This document shows positions 22,684-34,299 of a DNA stretch of 64,000 nt, piece by piece. This DNA comes from Hawksworthiomyces lignivorus. Lineage: Eukaryota; Ascomycota; Sordariomycetes; Ophiostomatales; Ophiostomataceae. Location of the stretch: assembly GCA_002917075.1 (NCBI GenBank), contig NTMA01000009.1, positions 558,001-622,000 of the forward strand. The letters are read 5' to 3'. A program made the position numbers and the translations under genes. The notes under the pieces were generated by a model. That model was given only the letters and a program-made list of their open reading frames with translations. It was not told the origin of the DNA and made no database searches. The stretch's first letter is position 1; each line of letters begins with the position of its first letter.

Positions 22684-23124
22684 CAACTTCTGATTGGTTA
22701 AAATTGCTCCATTGCTCGATACATCTTCTAAAATACGCTATAAGCGCTATAACGCAGCAGGTAGCTTAAGCGCTACAGCGCTGCAATACACTATTTTATA
22801 GTACAATAATTCTTAAAATGCACTATAGGTCGCTATAAACTTTGAAATGACAAAACTAATAACGTAGAAGAGAAGAACTCATCCACTGTTGTAAATATAC
22901 TTCATCTTTTAGTTCGTTTAAGGTTGCCAATTTAGTATATAAACCATTTCTTTACGGCTTAAGACCAGAAGCCACAGCGTAGATTTTCTTATGTTTTATT
23001 TTATTGAATTTTATTGTTTTGTCGCTGCATTTGTTGCTCCTACCTACTTAAAATCTTGCGATAATAGCAATTGGTATTGTAAAGCCTAGATCAAGTGAAT
23101 TAAATTTTAGCCAATCAGAAGTTG
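22684..23124. mobile_element. MITE-like unit with 22-bp terminal inverted repeats
   Basis: The left arm at 22684-22705 begins CAACTTCTGATTGG and the right arm at 23103-23124 is its reverse complement over 22 bp with a single T/C difference. The 441-bp unit between them is AT-rich, has no coding capacity and contains short GCGCT palindromes near 22740-22790. Size, inverted ends and lack of a transposase are those of a non-autonomous DNA transposon. No clear target-site duplication is visible, so ends may extend or have decayed. Confidence 0.6.
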
Positions 23125-23745
23125 GGTCTAGGCGGGAGGAAGTCGACTTTTAGTAAAGAGGGGGCTCATCTGTCGGGAGGGACCAATATCCCACACCAAA
23201 TATCCCATTAGAAAATTTCTTTAAGACGGACACCTGCGTAGTCCCTGCTCTCGTCTGCTTAGAGGAGGTGTGTTTTCATGTACTCCCGTGGCACAGCTAG
23301 TGTTTTGTTGGACAATCCAAGGGGATTCCAGTCACAGGGATGCAGCGTGTGGCGCCAATCCATTGAGTTTAAGCGAAGTAGAATATTGATTGTAAAAGAG
23401 GTGCATAAGCATATGCTTACGGTGGTGCGAGGTCTAAAAGCATCCACCCTTTGACCCGTGTTTAGTCACTTTACGGAGTAGTCACTTGGCACATTTCATG
23501 TTTGGACAGTATGTATATGCGTGGAGCACTGTGGCTTTACACTGCATATATTATTATTAGAGTGGGCTACTTCCTCCGACGCTCTTAACTGTCCTTAGGG
23601 CTGATTTTTGCCGTCTATTTCATGGCTCTCACCACCTTCAATTTGGCAATAGTAGGTGATCGTTTATTAAAAAGAATAGTCTGGCATTACTGAATCTATA
23701 TAGCTGGTTACAAAATCTCATATTTATAACTTGTCACTTAACAGC
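23125..23745. promoter_or_regulatory. Upstream region of the second Zn2Cys6 regulator
   Basis: No gene is supported. Just before the ATG at 23746, TTGTCACTTAACAG looks like an intron 3' end, so the regulator may have a spliced leader. Confidence 0.4.
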
Positions 23746-25468
23746 ATGTCCCGCACCAAGACCGGCTGCTGGACGTGCCGCCTACGGACGAAAAAGAAAT
23801 GCGACGAAACGAAGCCAGTATGTAAACGCTGCTCAGATCTTGGAATCCAATGCTTTGGGTACGGACCACGGCCAAATCAGACAAGGTTTCGGGATGATCG
23901 GAGAGCTTTGATAGCTTCGGTTGGAGCAGCATCCCGAAGCGAAGACTCGACTTTCAGAGTGTGGCGCCTGAAGCAAACACAGAATGTGACGTCTGAACCC
24001 AAATCTGATAACCAGACTGGCTTGCAACTCTCCGAGGCTGGCCAGAACAGCCTACAACATCCTTACTCAAGTGACCACGCTATGTCTCTGGTTAGCTTAG
24101 ATAGGGCCAACTCGGGCATGATCGACTTTTGCCACCCACAGCTATTAAGGAACTACACGGACGATGTCTTCTGGTATAACTCTCGTTTCTATCAGTCTCC
24201 GAGACGGTATGCTGGGAATCTATGGCTGCATTCCTTCCTCCTTCAATCCAAAGAGACGCATCAGGCGGCAGCATTGATGGGTCTGACCTGGCACATATTG
24301 CAGCAAGATATATCCCGCCTTAGCAACATCAGTTTCACCCTGTCACTGATAACCTTGCACTCCATGGTTGTCCAAAACGTCAAGGAAGACATAGTCCAAT
24401 CGCAGAAAGTAGCCAATAAATCAGAGGCGGTGACTATGGGTGTAAGAATGGCTATGTGTGCAACCATTTTGCTTACATTCGAGGTGAGACTTTCCATCAA
24501 TGCGTGTCTGATATCTCCAGAAAGGCTTAACCGCAACACACTGACGGAGAAGCTAGGTGTGGCGGACCCTGGAGGGTGACTGGATAGCCCATATTTGTGG
24601 TCTAAGTAGCATACTGCACTGGATCATGTCCATGGTACCAGACGTTTTGGAACACGCAATTAGGATGAAGGTGGAAGACGAAGAGGACGCATCTACATTG
24701 ATTAAGGTTTCTCCAACTTTGGATGCGGATCTTAATTATTTAGCTTTGAAGTGGCTCGTCCAATCATATACCTGGTCTGACATAACTGCAGCTGTCTGGA
24801 TTGGTCCACGGTATGTCGATACTCGTTGGAACGCCGATTATCCGATGTTTCTTGAAAGAGGTTACTTGCAGATGGAAATGTTTATGGGATGTGAAGACTG
24901 GGTTCTCTTGGCGATCTCAAATATCTCCAGGATGGAAGAGGATTCCACCATGTCGTATTGCTTCGACAATATGGAGACTAGCTCTGAGGCGGCTGAACTA
25001 GAGCGAAAATTAAATCTAGGGCTGAAAAATATTCTTCAGAGGCGACATAAATATCCCCCAGGCTCCGCCCGAGACTCAAACTTCACTACAGAGATGTGGA
25101 TCCACGCGGCGCTGGTGTATCTCCACGTTGTGGTAGCCGGGCCTCGTTCAGAACATCCCAGGCTGCAGAAATATGTTTCGCGGGGTCTACGTGCTTATAT
25201 TGACATTCCACGAGATCTCGATATCCACATTGCTATGCCTTTTGGGGTCCTAGCTAGTATGGCAACCGAGCAAGAGGCACAACAGTTCCGAAAAATCGCT
25301 GAATCAGCAAGAGCCATGAAAGAAGTCAACCCAGGTCAGCGAAAGACGTTGAAGATAGTCGAAGAATGCTTGAGAGTTAGGAAGAATGTTGAGAAATCAT
25401 CGCCATCCGCGGGTGTCACTTGGAGAGAAGGTGCACAATTGTTAGGTTTATATGTGTTGCCAGCTTAA
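23746..25468 (+). CDS. Zn(II)2Cys6 transcription factor with Fungal_trans_2-type domain
   Basis: Two exons, 23746-24483 and 24557-25468, separated by a 73-nt intron (GTGAGA donor, CTGAC branch, AAGCTAG acceptor), give 549 aa. The zinc cluster lies at residues 8-36 (CWTCRLRTKKKC, then CKRCSDLGIQC) at the very N-terminus, followed by FGYGPRP. The regulatory domain shows LLRNYTDDVFWYN, LLQSKETHQAALMGL, the TFEVWRTLEGDW segment restored across the splice, and GGLSSIL-like (ICGLSSILHWI). This architecture is common in pathway-specific regulators of catabolic or secondary loci. The gene lies between the Dal5-type permease and the SDR, so it may control one or both. The ATG at 23746 is the first that reads into the zinc cluster. 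Confidence 0.9.
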
Positions 25469-25780
25469 ATTATGGCAATAGAATGGTCTTTCAGCGTTGC
25501 CTGCTAGTCTTACAATATGGCAACTGTTTACTAAGACGCGAGGTCATTCGCAAACATGTTATCTCTTGCGTTATTGTGAAAGTTTCCTAAATAGTTTAAA
25601 TACATGATTTGTATGATCTACATATCTGCCTTTTGACAAGACAGTACCGAAGTATTGGTTTCAATCCTCCAAAGACGATTGAAGTAATGGAAACTCTTGA
25701 CATATCTGTATTGGCTTATGAAATCTTCATTTTTAGCTTGTATCCTCTATCGTAGAAGATCGACGAGTGTAAAATGAGTT
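25469..25780. other. Short convergent 3' region
   Basis: 312 bases between convergent gene ends; AT-rich, with no feature seen. Confidence 0.5.
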
Positions 25781-26933
25781 TCATTTAAACTCTTTCTTTG
25801 CAAGCTTCTCACTTAGGTCCCAGAATCGTTTTTCGTTCTCCTCTCCTTTGGCATGATCGGCTACGGGCTCGGAAGGTTGGCAAAATAACAAAAGGGCACC
25901 GTTATGATCTATCAGAGAAGTCATTGCCGGATACTATGGAGTTTCTGACTAGATAAATAATGCTTACCTTTCATAGCTGGATCGAAAGCACCCATTAGCT
26001 GAGATGCACACGCTTCTGCCTTCGTTCTTGGAGTAACACCAATATCTTAACCAGAAGTTAGCATTCTTGCATAGATATCATTTGCCGTTTTGAGATACGG
26101 TTTATCTCCAACTTACAGGGCTCGATTTCCTCATCCGTGAGGTGAGCAGCCAAGTTTGTCTCTGCAACGCCACCACCAATATCAACACCGGTGGCAATAA
26201 TACCCTTTGAGCCATATCTCCGAGCTAGGGCTGAAGCAAAGAGGATGTCTGCTGTTTTGCTGGACGCGTAGGCTTGGATCGCATTGTATTCTCCAATTTT
26301 CTACAAAACTCATCAGCACGAAAACATATCCTCCACAAAGACAAGATAAACGCGCAGACATACTTCGTAATTCGGGTCATCCCATCGGATGCCTTGATAG
26401 CGGTATGCCCCCGAGCTGGTTGTCACAACTCTCCCGCCACCATTAGCAATCATCTTTGGTAGTAAGCGGTTGATGAGCACGAAGTGGCTGGTCGAATTGA
26501 TCCCAAAGTGGGATTCGATGCCATCTATTGTCTTCTGGAACGGACGCATCATTATACCAGCATTGCAAATAACAACGTCGACAGTCGTGGTTGCATTGAT
26601 CCTCTCAGCGGTTTTACGCACTTCGCTAAGATCTGCGAGGTCAAATACTTCATGACGAATGGCTATGCCTGGGTTTCTATGTTGGATATTCGCGGCCATC
26701 AGGCGCAGTCTGACACTTGACCGCCCACAGATAATGAGCAGCCGCGGTGCATGGCTAGCAATTGTCCACGCCAGAAGCTGACCAAGTGAGGACAATCCAC
26801 AACCGGTAATAAGCACCGTCTTATCTTTTATCTCTTTGTGAAAGCGATTTGCAACATCGTCAACAGTGATGAGGCCAGCAGGCTTGCCGTAAGCAGGATG
26901 TACCTTGCTGCCCAACGTGTCATAAATCTCCAT
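25781..26933 (-). CDS. Short-chain dehydrogenase/reductase (SDR)
   Basis: Four exons, 26364-26933, 26117-26300, 25968-26045 and 25781-25908, in consistent phase, give 319 aa. The Rossmann start is VLITGCGLSSLGQ (40-52), NAG is at 124-126, a TSSGAYR segment supplies the Ser, and the catalytic YxxxK is Tyr201-Lys205 in AYASSK. The size and the WDDPNYE..EYNAIQAY segment resemble retinol-dehydrogenase-like fungal SDRs. The coenzyme loop is TGCGxSSLG rather than the usual TGxxxGxG, with Ser in place of the second Gly. It is an NAD(P)-dependent soluble enzyme; the substrate is unknown. It converges with the regulator at 23746-25468. The start at MEIYD was chosen because the 17 extra upstream codons follow an intron-like CAATTTTTAG. 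Confidence 0.85.
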
Positions 26934-28914
26934 ATGGATATCGTAGCATGTAGAGAGTCTAAAAATTGGATAATTTACAAACACAACAGAAACAAATTGG
27001 AAAAGAAACCATTTTTAGAGTCTATTTATATAAAGAGAGGAACCAGTTTTGGAAGCCATAAACAGCAGAACAGCCACGAAATAGTTTGCCGCAAATTACC
27101 AAATTAGGAATGGTACAATATAGACAAGGCGATATAAACGCGAATTCCGAATTGATGAAAAACAACTATCTCTTCCTTTAGAATAGTACCTCGGTTTTAT
27201 TTATGTTAAATCTAGTAACTAATTTATAGTGTAGTCTGCCTCTTTATAGCGACATCTAGCTCTACTGTGGCCTAAAATATTGTAGGGCTGTCATAAGGCT
27301 ACTAGGAGAAGTTCGCTCACCTCGACACTTACTTACCCTCAAGGCTTCCCTACCTTCAACAACCGCTAGGCTACTCACGGAGGCCTGCCATAATCGTAAG
27401 TCGTTTTTTCTTTTTGGCAAATCAAACTTTTCATGACCACCCTGACCGTTTTGAAGCACTGACTATTAAGCGGTTGGTAAGATCGTGAGAAGTAGAAAAT
27501 TCTCCTCTCAACAGTCCCACTATGGTAGATCCTTAGGTATATTAGTTAGTCAGATAATATTAGATAAAACAGTTTGGTGCTATATTTGACTATATATTAC
27601 AGGGCCTGTAAGTCCCGACATGCCCTTAAGCTCCACTAAATGTTAGTGCTTACTCTGTTGTAGCCTATTGTTTTTCAGTACGGTGATGCTAAAGTTCAAC
27701 TTTTTAACTAATATATCTTACTCTTAAAAACAACCCATTAATGCAGCCCCACGGCACTCAATCAAGCACTGACATAACTTAAAATTCAAACACCTCGGGA
27801 TTTGCAAATATTCAGCGGCTAGTAGCCCCGGTGCTGAGACTCGTCAATTTTATCCTCTGCTGAATGCTTTTGTAGCCATATGAATTATAAGATCTATGTA
27901 TATCGAAACGTATTGTTATACAGGTTTTGTTTTTGAAAAATTACGAGTAGCGGGGTTAGAAAGTATACACTTTCAGTGATAAGGATATATGTAGATACAG
28001 TATAAAACCCGGAAACAAGTGGAAGTGAGGTTCAGTTATCGGCAACTGATAAGGAAAAAAAGACTTATTCTTATTAGGAAATTTGCGGTTACGCTAGTTT
28101 TAAGCTTCTGACTATCTAAGCAGGAAATTTTGCCGACTTGAATGCTACGTAAAAATATGTGAGAACATGGATGTAATAAGCAGAACTAAACCGAATGAAT
28201 GTGCTCGTATGCATATACCACGATTCATCAAGATGGCAGGGGGTACAATAGGACGAGTATTTTTTGAGCATATCTGTGCTTCGGCCATGTGAGAGCACCT
28301 TTCAAATGCCGTTTCAAAGGCACACTTACCTTTCTCACAATACAGACGACATAGCTTAAGCTTATAATTAACACAATTTATTTCGTAACCTTAATAGGTC
28401 CGATTCGCTAATATGACATGAGATGACATAGAACTAGGCAAATGCAATCTAGTGGACAGGGGAATGTAGGAACAAACTTGCATAACGAGATCTATAATGC
28501 GGCTTAACCTTTGTACTCGTACGAGTCGCATTAGACCTCCCCTTTAATGACTCGAAAGTGCGACGCTCGCGCAAAATATAAACATCTAATTGGGCACAGG
28601 CTGTGTTATTGAGAGCGAGGCGGGCTGACATTCTTTCTTGTAGCATCTCTATTTTGAGTGCCCTGAAATATACCTATGGTTAAGCAAAAACAGTAGACAT
28701 TCCATTGAACATGCAATTATGACAATTATTGCAACACAGGATACAACGATAAGGTTGACTCTTAATTTTCTCTGTTCTAGTGATGACAAGGACACGACGA
28801 TATATATAGAAAATATAAACTGCTGATTTCAACTAAGCAATTGTGTAGTTTTACCTAAAAATTAAAGTACTCTTTCGTATGTCTCTATAACTCACTCAAA
28901 ATGACTCGCACCAT
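26934..28914. other. AT-rich gap without a gene
   Basis: Nearly 2 kb. Short open stretches at 27262-27459 and 28449-28646 on the minus strand have neither family resemblance nor splice support. I see no repeat with identifiable ends. Confidence 0.5.
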
Positions 28915-29817
28915 CTAGCTGGTCGCGGCTTGGCATGTTACATCGAATAACCCAGCAAGTATACCGCCCACCTCAGGAATCTCGCCTAGCACTGTGTCTG
29001 TGACTTTTGACGTTATGCTGTCACAATCAAAGACACTGCTAGCGTCGCATGTTAGATCAAGAGTGACAGCCAGTTCAGCCTGGTTGTTCCCGTTCTTATC
29101 GTTGATGACAACTTGCACAAAGGACACAATATCCCGAACTGTCTCACCAAGCCCAACCCCGCCACCATTCGAGAAAATACGACTGTCTCCTGCAGACTTT
29201 GATACGGCTGCTTGCAGCAAGGACGCCATGTAATCTCGCTGGTCGTTGCTGTCGTAGTTGCCGGTCACCGTCACTGTCTCTGTGCATGCCCCGCTGTCCT
29301 GGCAGCCAATAGCGATTTTGGCTGCAGCAGGACATTTGCTTGTTGTGTATGTGGAGGTAAATTGATTATTCGGATCACAGCCGAAAGATCCACAGGAATT
29401 CTGGACAGCTCTCGTCACAATGCTGTCGACATCACCATCTTGATATGGTTGATTCTTGCTGCCGATAGCGACCTCAGCAGTGGACGAAGCAAAAGGGTTT
29501 GTAAAGGACTCCTGGTCGAAGCAGATGACGCCCTGCCCAATGATGCCGCTGCACAAGACTTCGTTTATATCGGAAATGAAGTTGCTACAGGCAGAGTCTG
29601 AGTAGATGTTGCATTTGAATCCAGAGTCAACGCTCACCACATTGACGGAGTTAAATGTGCCGAGTGCCTGGCAGCCGCTGCTCTGCGCATTGTTGTTACC
29701 GTTCGCGTGGACGTTTCCGAGGACGGTGCCTCCGCATGAGCTATCAGAAAATAGTTGGAGAGAGATATCTGCAGCCCCAACGCTGAGGAATAGGAAAAGG
29801 GGGATATGTATCTGCAT
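28915..29817 (-). CDS. Secreted cysteine-rich protein of unknown function
   Basis: A single exon of 300 aa. Residues 1-16 are a signal peptide (hydrophobic core IPLFLFLSVG, cleavage about AA/D), so the product is secreted. The mature protein is acidic and rich in Ser, Asn and Gly. Its N-terminal half (about 17-100) has cysteines typical of a small beta domain (LQLFSDSSCGG, GFKCNIYSDSACSN); the second half (150-300) has SCGSFGCDPNNQF, CTETVTVTGNYDSNDQRDYM and an amphipathic IPEVGGILAGLFDVTC end. At least twelve Cys suggest several disulfides. I do not recognise the family. The absence of introns, the secretion signal and a TATAAATA about 140 bases upstream fit a highly inducible extracellular protein. 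An effector or cell-wall role is possible but not shown. Confidence 0.8.
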   Translation of the reverse strand: MQIHIPLFLFLSVGAADISLQLFSDSSCGGTVLGNVHANGNNNAQSSGCQALGTFNSVNVVSVDSGFKCNIYSDSACSNFISDINEVLCSGIIGQGVICFDQESFTNPFASSTAEVAIGSKNQPYQDGDVDSIVTRAVQNSCGSFGCDPNNQFTSTYTTSKCPAAAKIAIGCQDSGACTETVTVTGNYDSNDQRDYMASLLQAAVSKSAGDSRIFSNGGGVGLGETVRDIVSFVQVVINDKNGNNQAELAVTLDLTCDASSVFDCDSITSKVTDTVLGEIPEVGGILAGLFDVTCQAATS

Positions 29818-29957
29818 GGTTTCGTTATTGGGTGATGTATTTCAAGAGAAATAAAAAGGAAAATGTTGACAGAAAAAGAGGATAGACTAATAGAAGAAGA
29901 TGCGACTGCTTTATGAAATTTCAAGTTCGTGAATGTGGAAAACCAGAGTCGTCTTGA

Positions 29958-29965
29958 TATTTATA
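29958..29965 (-). promoter_or_regulatory. TATA box of the secreted-protein gene
   Basis: TATAAATA on the minus strand, about 140 bases before the ATG at 29817. Confidence 0.55.
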
Positions 29966-30465
29966 CGTTGTTGCTCGACCAAGTCTCAGCTTAAAAGGGA
30001 AGCTCGCGAACCGAAATAGAAGCGTACCGATTAAGGTGCTAAAGGACATAGTATCGGGTCGTATTTAGTAACAGTCAGTAGTATCTGACATGTCCTAGTC
30101 GTACATCTCACCCTACGGTGGGCATAGGGATTTGAATTAGCTTAGGAGAAGTGTACAGGGTTATTTTCTTACGTTAGAGCTAGACAGGATAGCTAAGGGA
30201 AGCAACTCGTATCGTCGTCTCATCCTAAAAGTATTCCACTCGTAAACAAGATGTAAAAATAGTAAAATAATGAAACGGTCACTATAGTACTAAGATTAAG
30301 CCTGCCTAAGTCTCAATCTGCTTCACCTATTTAAAAGGGCCTGCAAACACCACTACAAATATTTCGACAACTCTACAGTCACAACTCATCATACATTCCA
30401 CCATACGCCATCAGTGTTCCTTATCATTTTCGATACTTTAATGTCTTCTTTTGCAAATTTCTATA
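29966..30465. promoter_or_regulatory. Divergent intergenic region
   Basis: Shared upstream DNA of the leftward secreted-protein gene and the rightward tetraspan gene. ATTTAAAAG at about 30331 is a TATA-like element for the latter. No gene. Confidence 0.45.
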
Positions 30466-31403
30466 ATGTCTGATCATCCAAGTGTTGACATGCAGCAATC
30501 TTCGGCATATGAGCCTTTCAGGGCTATTCGTGCCACCGGTGATATGGGGGCACTTGATACAGACGAGCAAACTTTGCTGTCCAAGAAAACCGTCCAAGGA
30601 GACCAGTCATATATCGCTACCCAACAGAATAAACACTCTTCAATCTATAAGTGGCTTCGTGTTGCTCGGCTTGTTCTACGAGTTCTAGCTTTTATCTCAG
30701 CTGCATCTATTGTTTCTATCCAAATCTACCAGGTCGATACCTATCTCAAGACACGCCTTCACACTTATGTTAACTGGCAGACCGGCTTCCGAACGCGAAT
30801 TTGGCCCACACTTGATACGACTCCCACATGGGTTATGTTAGCTGCATCTTTGCTAGCGACACTCTTTAATACTATAGCATTGGGGTCATTGTGTGTATGT
30901 ACTAGACAAGAGGTCCTCGACCGTCCCATCCTATCTATTGGTTCCATTACTCTCCATGACTAAATGTTGCTGTCATATAGTGTTATAATATGCGGCAGTC
31001 CAAGGCATATTCTTGGGTCGTCTATCTGAGCTCGGTTCTGCTGGTTGCCGTCTGGACCGCAGCCATTATTTTGTTCAAAGTCGTGGACGCCCAAGGCACT
31101 AACAATAATAAGTGGGACATCTGGTCATGGTCTTGCCATCGCCAGAACAGCGAGGGTACCATGCCATGGAAGGTCATGTGTGTAGAGAATGTGCGTCTCG
31201 TTTCCAAATCTCGTAAATGTACAAGCCCAGTATGGAAGAACTAACTAATGTTGTCTCAGGTCTACACCTTTTCAGCTAGTATCGCCGCGGCAGTGTTCCA
31301 GCTGTTAAACCTCGTTCTTCTCATTCTTTCTCACGACAGTCCTAGCAAGACACGTACAATGCAATTTGCCAGATCAAAATACCAACGGATTATGAAAGTG
31401 TAA
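30466..31403 (+). CDS. Tetraspan (four-TM) membrane protein, function unknown
   Basis: Three exons, 30466-30894, 30981-31190 and 31260-31403, all phase 0, with clear branch points (GACTAAA, CTAACTAA), give 260 aa. A roughly 65-residue cytosolic N-terminus is followed by four hydrophobic spans: about 71-90 (VLRVLAFISAASIVSIQIY), 121-142 (WVMLAASLLATLFNTIALGS), 156-174 (SSVLLVAVWTAAIILFK) and 218-240 (SIAAAVFQLLNLVLLIL). WDIWSWSCHRQ and the CVEN motif before the last span are typical of a fungal-specific four-TM family of unknown role. The start at MSDHPS fits the exon composition and lies about 135 bases after a TATA-like element. No catalytic residues are apparent. Confidence 0.8.
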
Positions 31404-34299
31404 GCTCTATGATAAGATTTGGCCTTGTTAAACTTGAGTTTAAGTTTTCCAGCCGATTGTGAATCATATTCTTACATGATGCATATCATCTCAATCGATG
31501 GGATTTTCTGGTCATGATGATGTTGCTTACTTGGCTATATTTGGTAATATACCTGAGTGGTGGATTAAATGGTTTAAGGTTATTTGTTTTCGGTACGATT
31601 TCAGACTCTTGGCGGCCTGCCTATTTTTGGTGGAATAGAAATACATTTGTTGGGTTTTCAATATGACCTTTCCAAAACTTCGAAGGGGAGAAGATTCTCT
31701 TCACCAAACCTCATTTGGGTGCCGTAGCTTTGCTAGTCCATTAGTTATTGAATTGATTAAAATCCTACTATATTTTGTTAGATTATGGGGCCAATGCTAA
31801 GTGTGTGCAGCGCCTGTACTTGGCCCCCACAGACGACTCGAGATGAGCAGGGGACAGAATGACAAGATTCGGGTTGTATATCAAGTTTGCCAGCTGAATT
31901 TTGATTTGAACTTCTATCTAGTGGTTCACATCCTGCCCCCCTTAGACATCAAGACGAACCCTTCTCCCCTACTTATTCATACATATTAAGAGCACAGCCC
32001 TCAGTTTCCTAAAATTCTATATTAAACAGAAATGTCCATAAGATATGTCGAAGTCGCCTTCGTCATGCTTGTGAACCACGTTCCATCTAGACGCTACACC
32101 CCACATATCACTGCTAGAGGTTGCAATGCCTAGCGTCATTATATTTGTGGGAGACAACAACGGCCCCAATATTGTTGTACGGCTCTGCGCATTGTGGCTG
32201 CTCTAACCAACGCTGTAACATGGGCGCTTGCTCAACTCCGGTGCCTTGACTCGGCGCGGACAACGCACCAGTGCCGGCATGGAGAAAGTCACGTGGGACA
32301 ACTATATATGTTTTTGCTCCAGATGCAGAATCAGAGTTCTTGAATGAAAAAAAAGTCAGATGCGAACAACGGGCTAATTGACAGACGTTCACCAGTGCCT
32401 CCCCCAGAAACAATTCTATGGTGCTGAGCCGAGGGGATGATGACAGACCTTGCGTTTGGAGCATTCTGCACGTTGCTCTTTAGAGGACGGCATGATTATC
32501 GGGTTGTGAAGTAACAGCGCTCAACTTGTAAGGACTTGGCTGTGAATCTATTGTCGAGGAATATATGGAAACTTCAAGTGCAGAATGGTGATAGAGAAAG
32601 ATAGAAATGACGAAGAGGCTGAGCCAGGTTAGAACGGAGGAAGAACATTCCGGGACACGAAGCCTCTATATATATACATTTTGTCACTTAGGCACTCCTA
32701 GGAACTTTGGAAAACAAGCTGCGCTTATCTTTTGAGAACTTTTGTACGGCCCTGGGACACTTCGTGGCGTGTGGTATAAATTCCGCACTTGATAGAGAAT
32801 GAATGAGCGCCAGAGAGCTGAGAAGAAAACGGATCAGGCGTTGAGGCAAACATAACGGCAGGGCAGGGGTGATGGCGATGAGATGTAAGTCAAAGCAAGA
32901 AGAGTATCAAGTTGCGGTTGGGTGGCAAACCCATCTCGTGATTTGGTGACCACGCACAGTCTCATTCTATATAAATATGCTTCATATGTACATAGCGCGG
33001 CTGTGTTACGCAACTAGGATTCTGTCGACATATCCGAGGTAGACAAAACACTCAGCTAAGTGGGTTCGGATTAAAAGTTCGGTTGGTAATCATGATGCTG
33101 GCCATCAGGAGTCTTAGGTAGACTAAGCACGAGCAAAGTTGGTATATGCTCTTGGCGTGGCGACCTCAATAGGAACTTTTGCAAGCTTCTAGAGCAAAAA
33201 GACTTGGATCTTTCCTCAGTCAAAATTAACAAACTCTTAACAATACTATTAGAAACTTGGCCACAGCTTATTGGTTTCATTCTTTCCTTCAAGAAAACCA
33301 CATCACCGTTCAACTTTATTTATTTGTAGAATATAAAGCATTAGCCCATTTCTGAAATTAGAGTGAATGGGTGTTGGTTGGACGGTGGTTCATTTGTCTA
33401 TTGGCTGGAAAGTTTGTAAGCTGTCGTACTTTCTTCTGTCCACCGTTTCTATCAGGGACGTTTTGTGAACTTTTGTATGATTTGTTACCGATTGCATCGC
33501 GATACATGGGGGGCATGCGTCGCGGCGATAGCGTGGGATGGGCAGTTGGGCAAATCAACACAAAGTACCTGTTTTAGAACCCCTGGTCTAGCTTAACTTT
33601 GCCGTGTGAGCCATATTACAATCCTCGATGCCATCTCGGCGTATTAGCGTACGCGGAAAAGCAGCAGCATCAAAAGATTTTTGGTCGTTGGAGGCTCGGT
33701 TAATAGATAGTATTGGGAACTTTTGGGAACTTTTCGAGAACTTCAGCTTACCTGTCAGACCCTATGAGCTGCACGAGCGGTGTACGAAGGAAGAGTCACT
33801 GGCCCCACGCTGCTACTACATACAGTACGAGCGCAAGTTTCCGGGCGGCATGATGGTGTGGTGGGATGTTGTGGCAATCAGGTACTTGAGGCGGTTTACC
33901 ATGTGCGAATTATTTTGCGAACTTCTACCTAGCAATTGCGAACTTTTGTACTCCGCCGCGTCTGCCTTGTGAGTATTAAGTACGCAAAGGCGTACAGGAA
34001 TTCTGTATTGCAAATTTTGCAGGTATTCGCCTATCAGAATCAGATCAGATGAGATCAGATCCTATATCACAGCACTGTACCAGGATTTGGCTTTCTAGAC
34101 TACACGACTTTCTTTAGAGGATTGTTCATATGGGTGACGCATTTTACAATTTGCAAGGACTCTCGTTGTGCGGCAGAATACTTCAGTAAATTTAATTTTT
34201 AGCCTTTCGTCTGTTTTGGTAGTGCGACGCCACAACCAGAAATTAACAGGCTTTGATGGCAATTTCAAAACAGCACAAAGCTTCTTCGTATTGTCAATC
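31404..34299. other. Long gene-poor region
   Basis: About 2.9 kb. Open stretches at 32114-32464 (minus), 33371-33577 (plus) and 33628-33972 (plus) lack splice or family support. A GAACTTTTG motif recurs between 32736 and 33950 (annotated separately). The remainder is AT-rich with TA tracts near 32665. Confidence 0.5.
32736..33950 (+). repeat. Dispersed short repeat GAACTTTTG(TA)
   Basis: GAACTTTTG or a close variant occurs at 32736, 33173, 33467, 33717, 33727, 33738 (GAACTTC), 33918 (GAACTTCTA) and 33940, all on the plus strand. Three copies extend to GAACTTTTGTA. Two copies are only 10 bp apart. Whether this is a regulatory box or the remnant of a decayed repeat-containing gene is unknown. 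Confidence 0.4.

Noticed and set aside
10149..26933. Secondary-metabolite gene cluster
   Set aside because: No polyketide synthase, peptide synthetase, terpene synthase or prenyltransferase is present; the genes fit catabolism better.
32114..32464. 116-codon minus-strand frame
   Set aside because: No motif, unusual composition and no supporting exon; not called.
33628..33972. 114-codon plus-strand frame
   Set aside because: Much of it comes from the repeated GAACTTTTG motif; no independent support for a gene.
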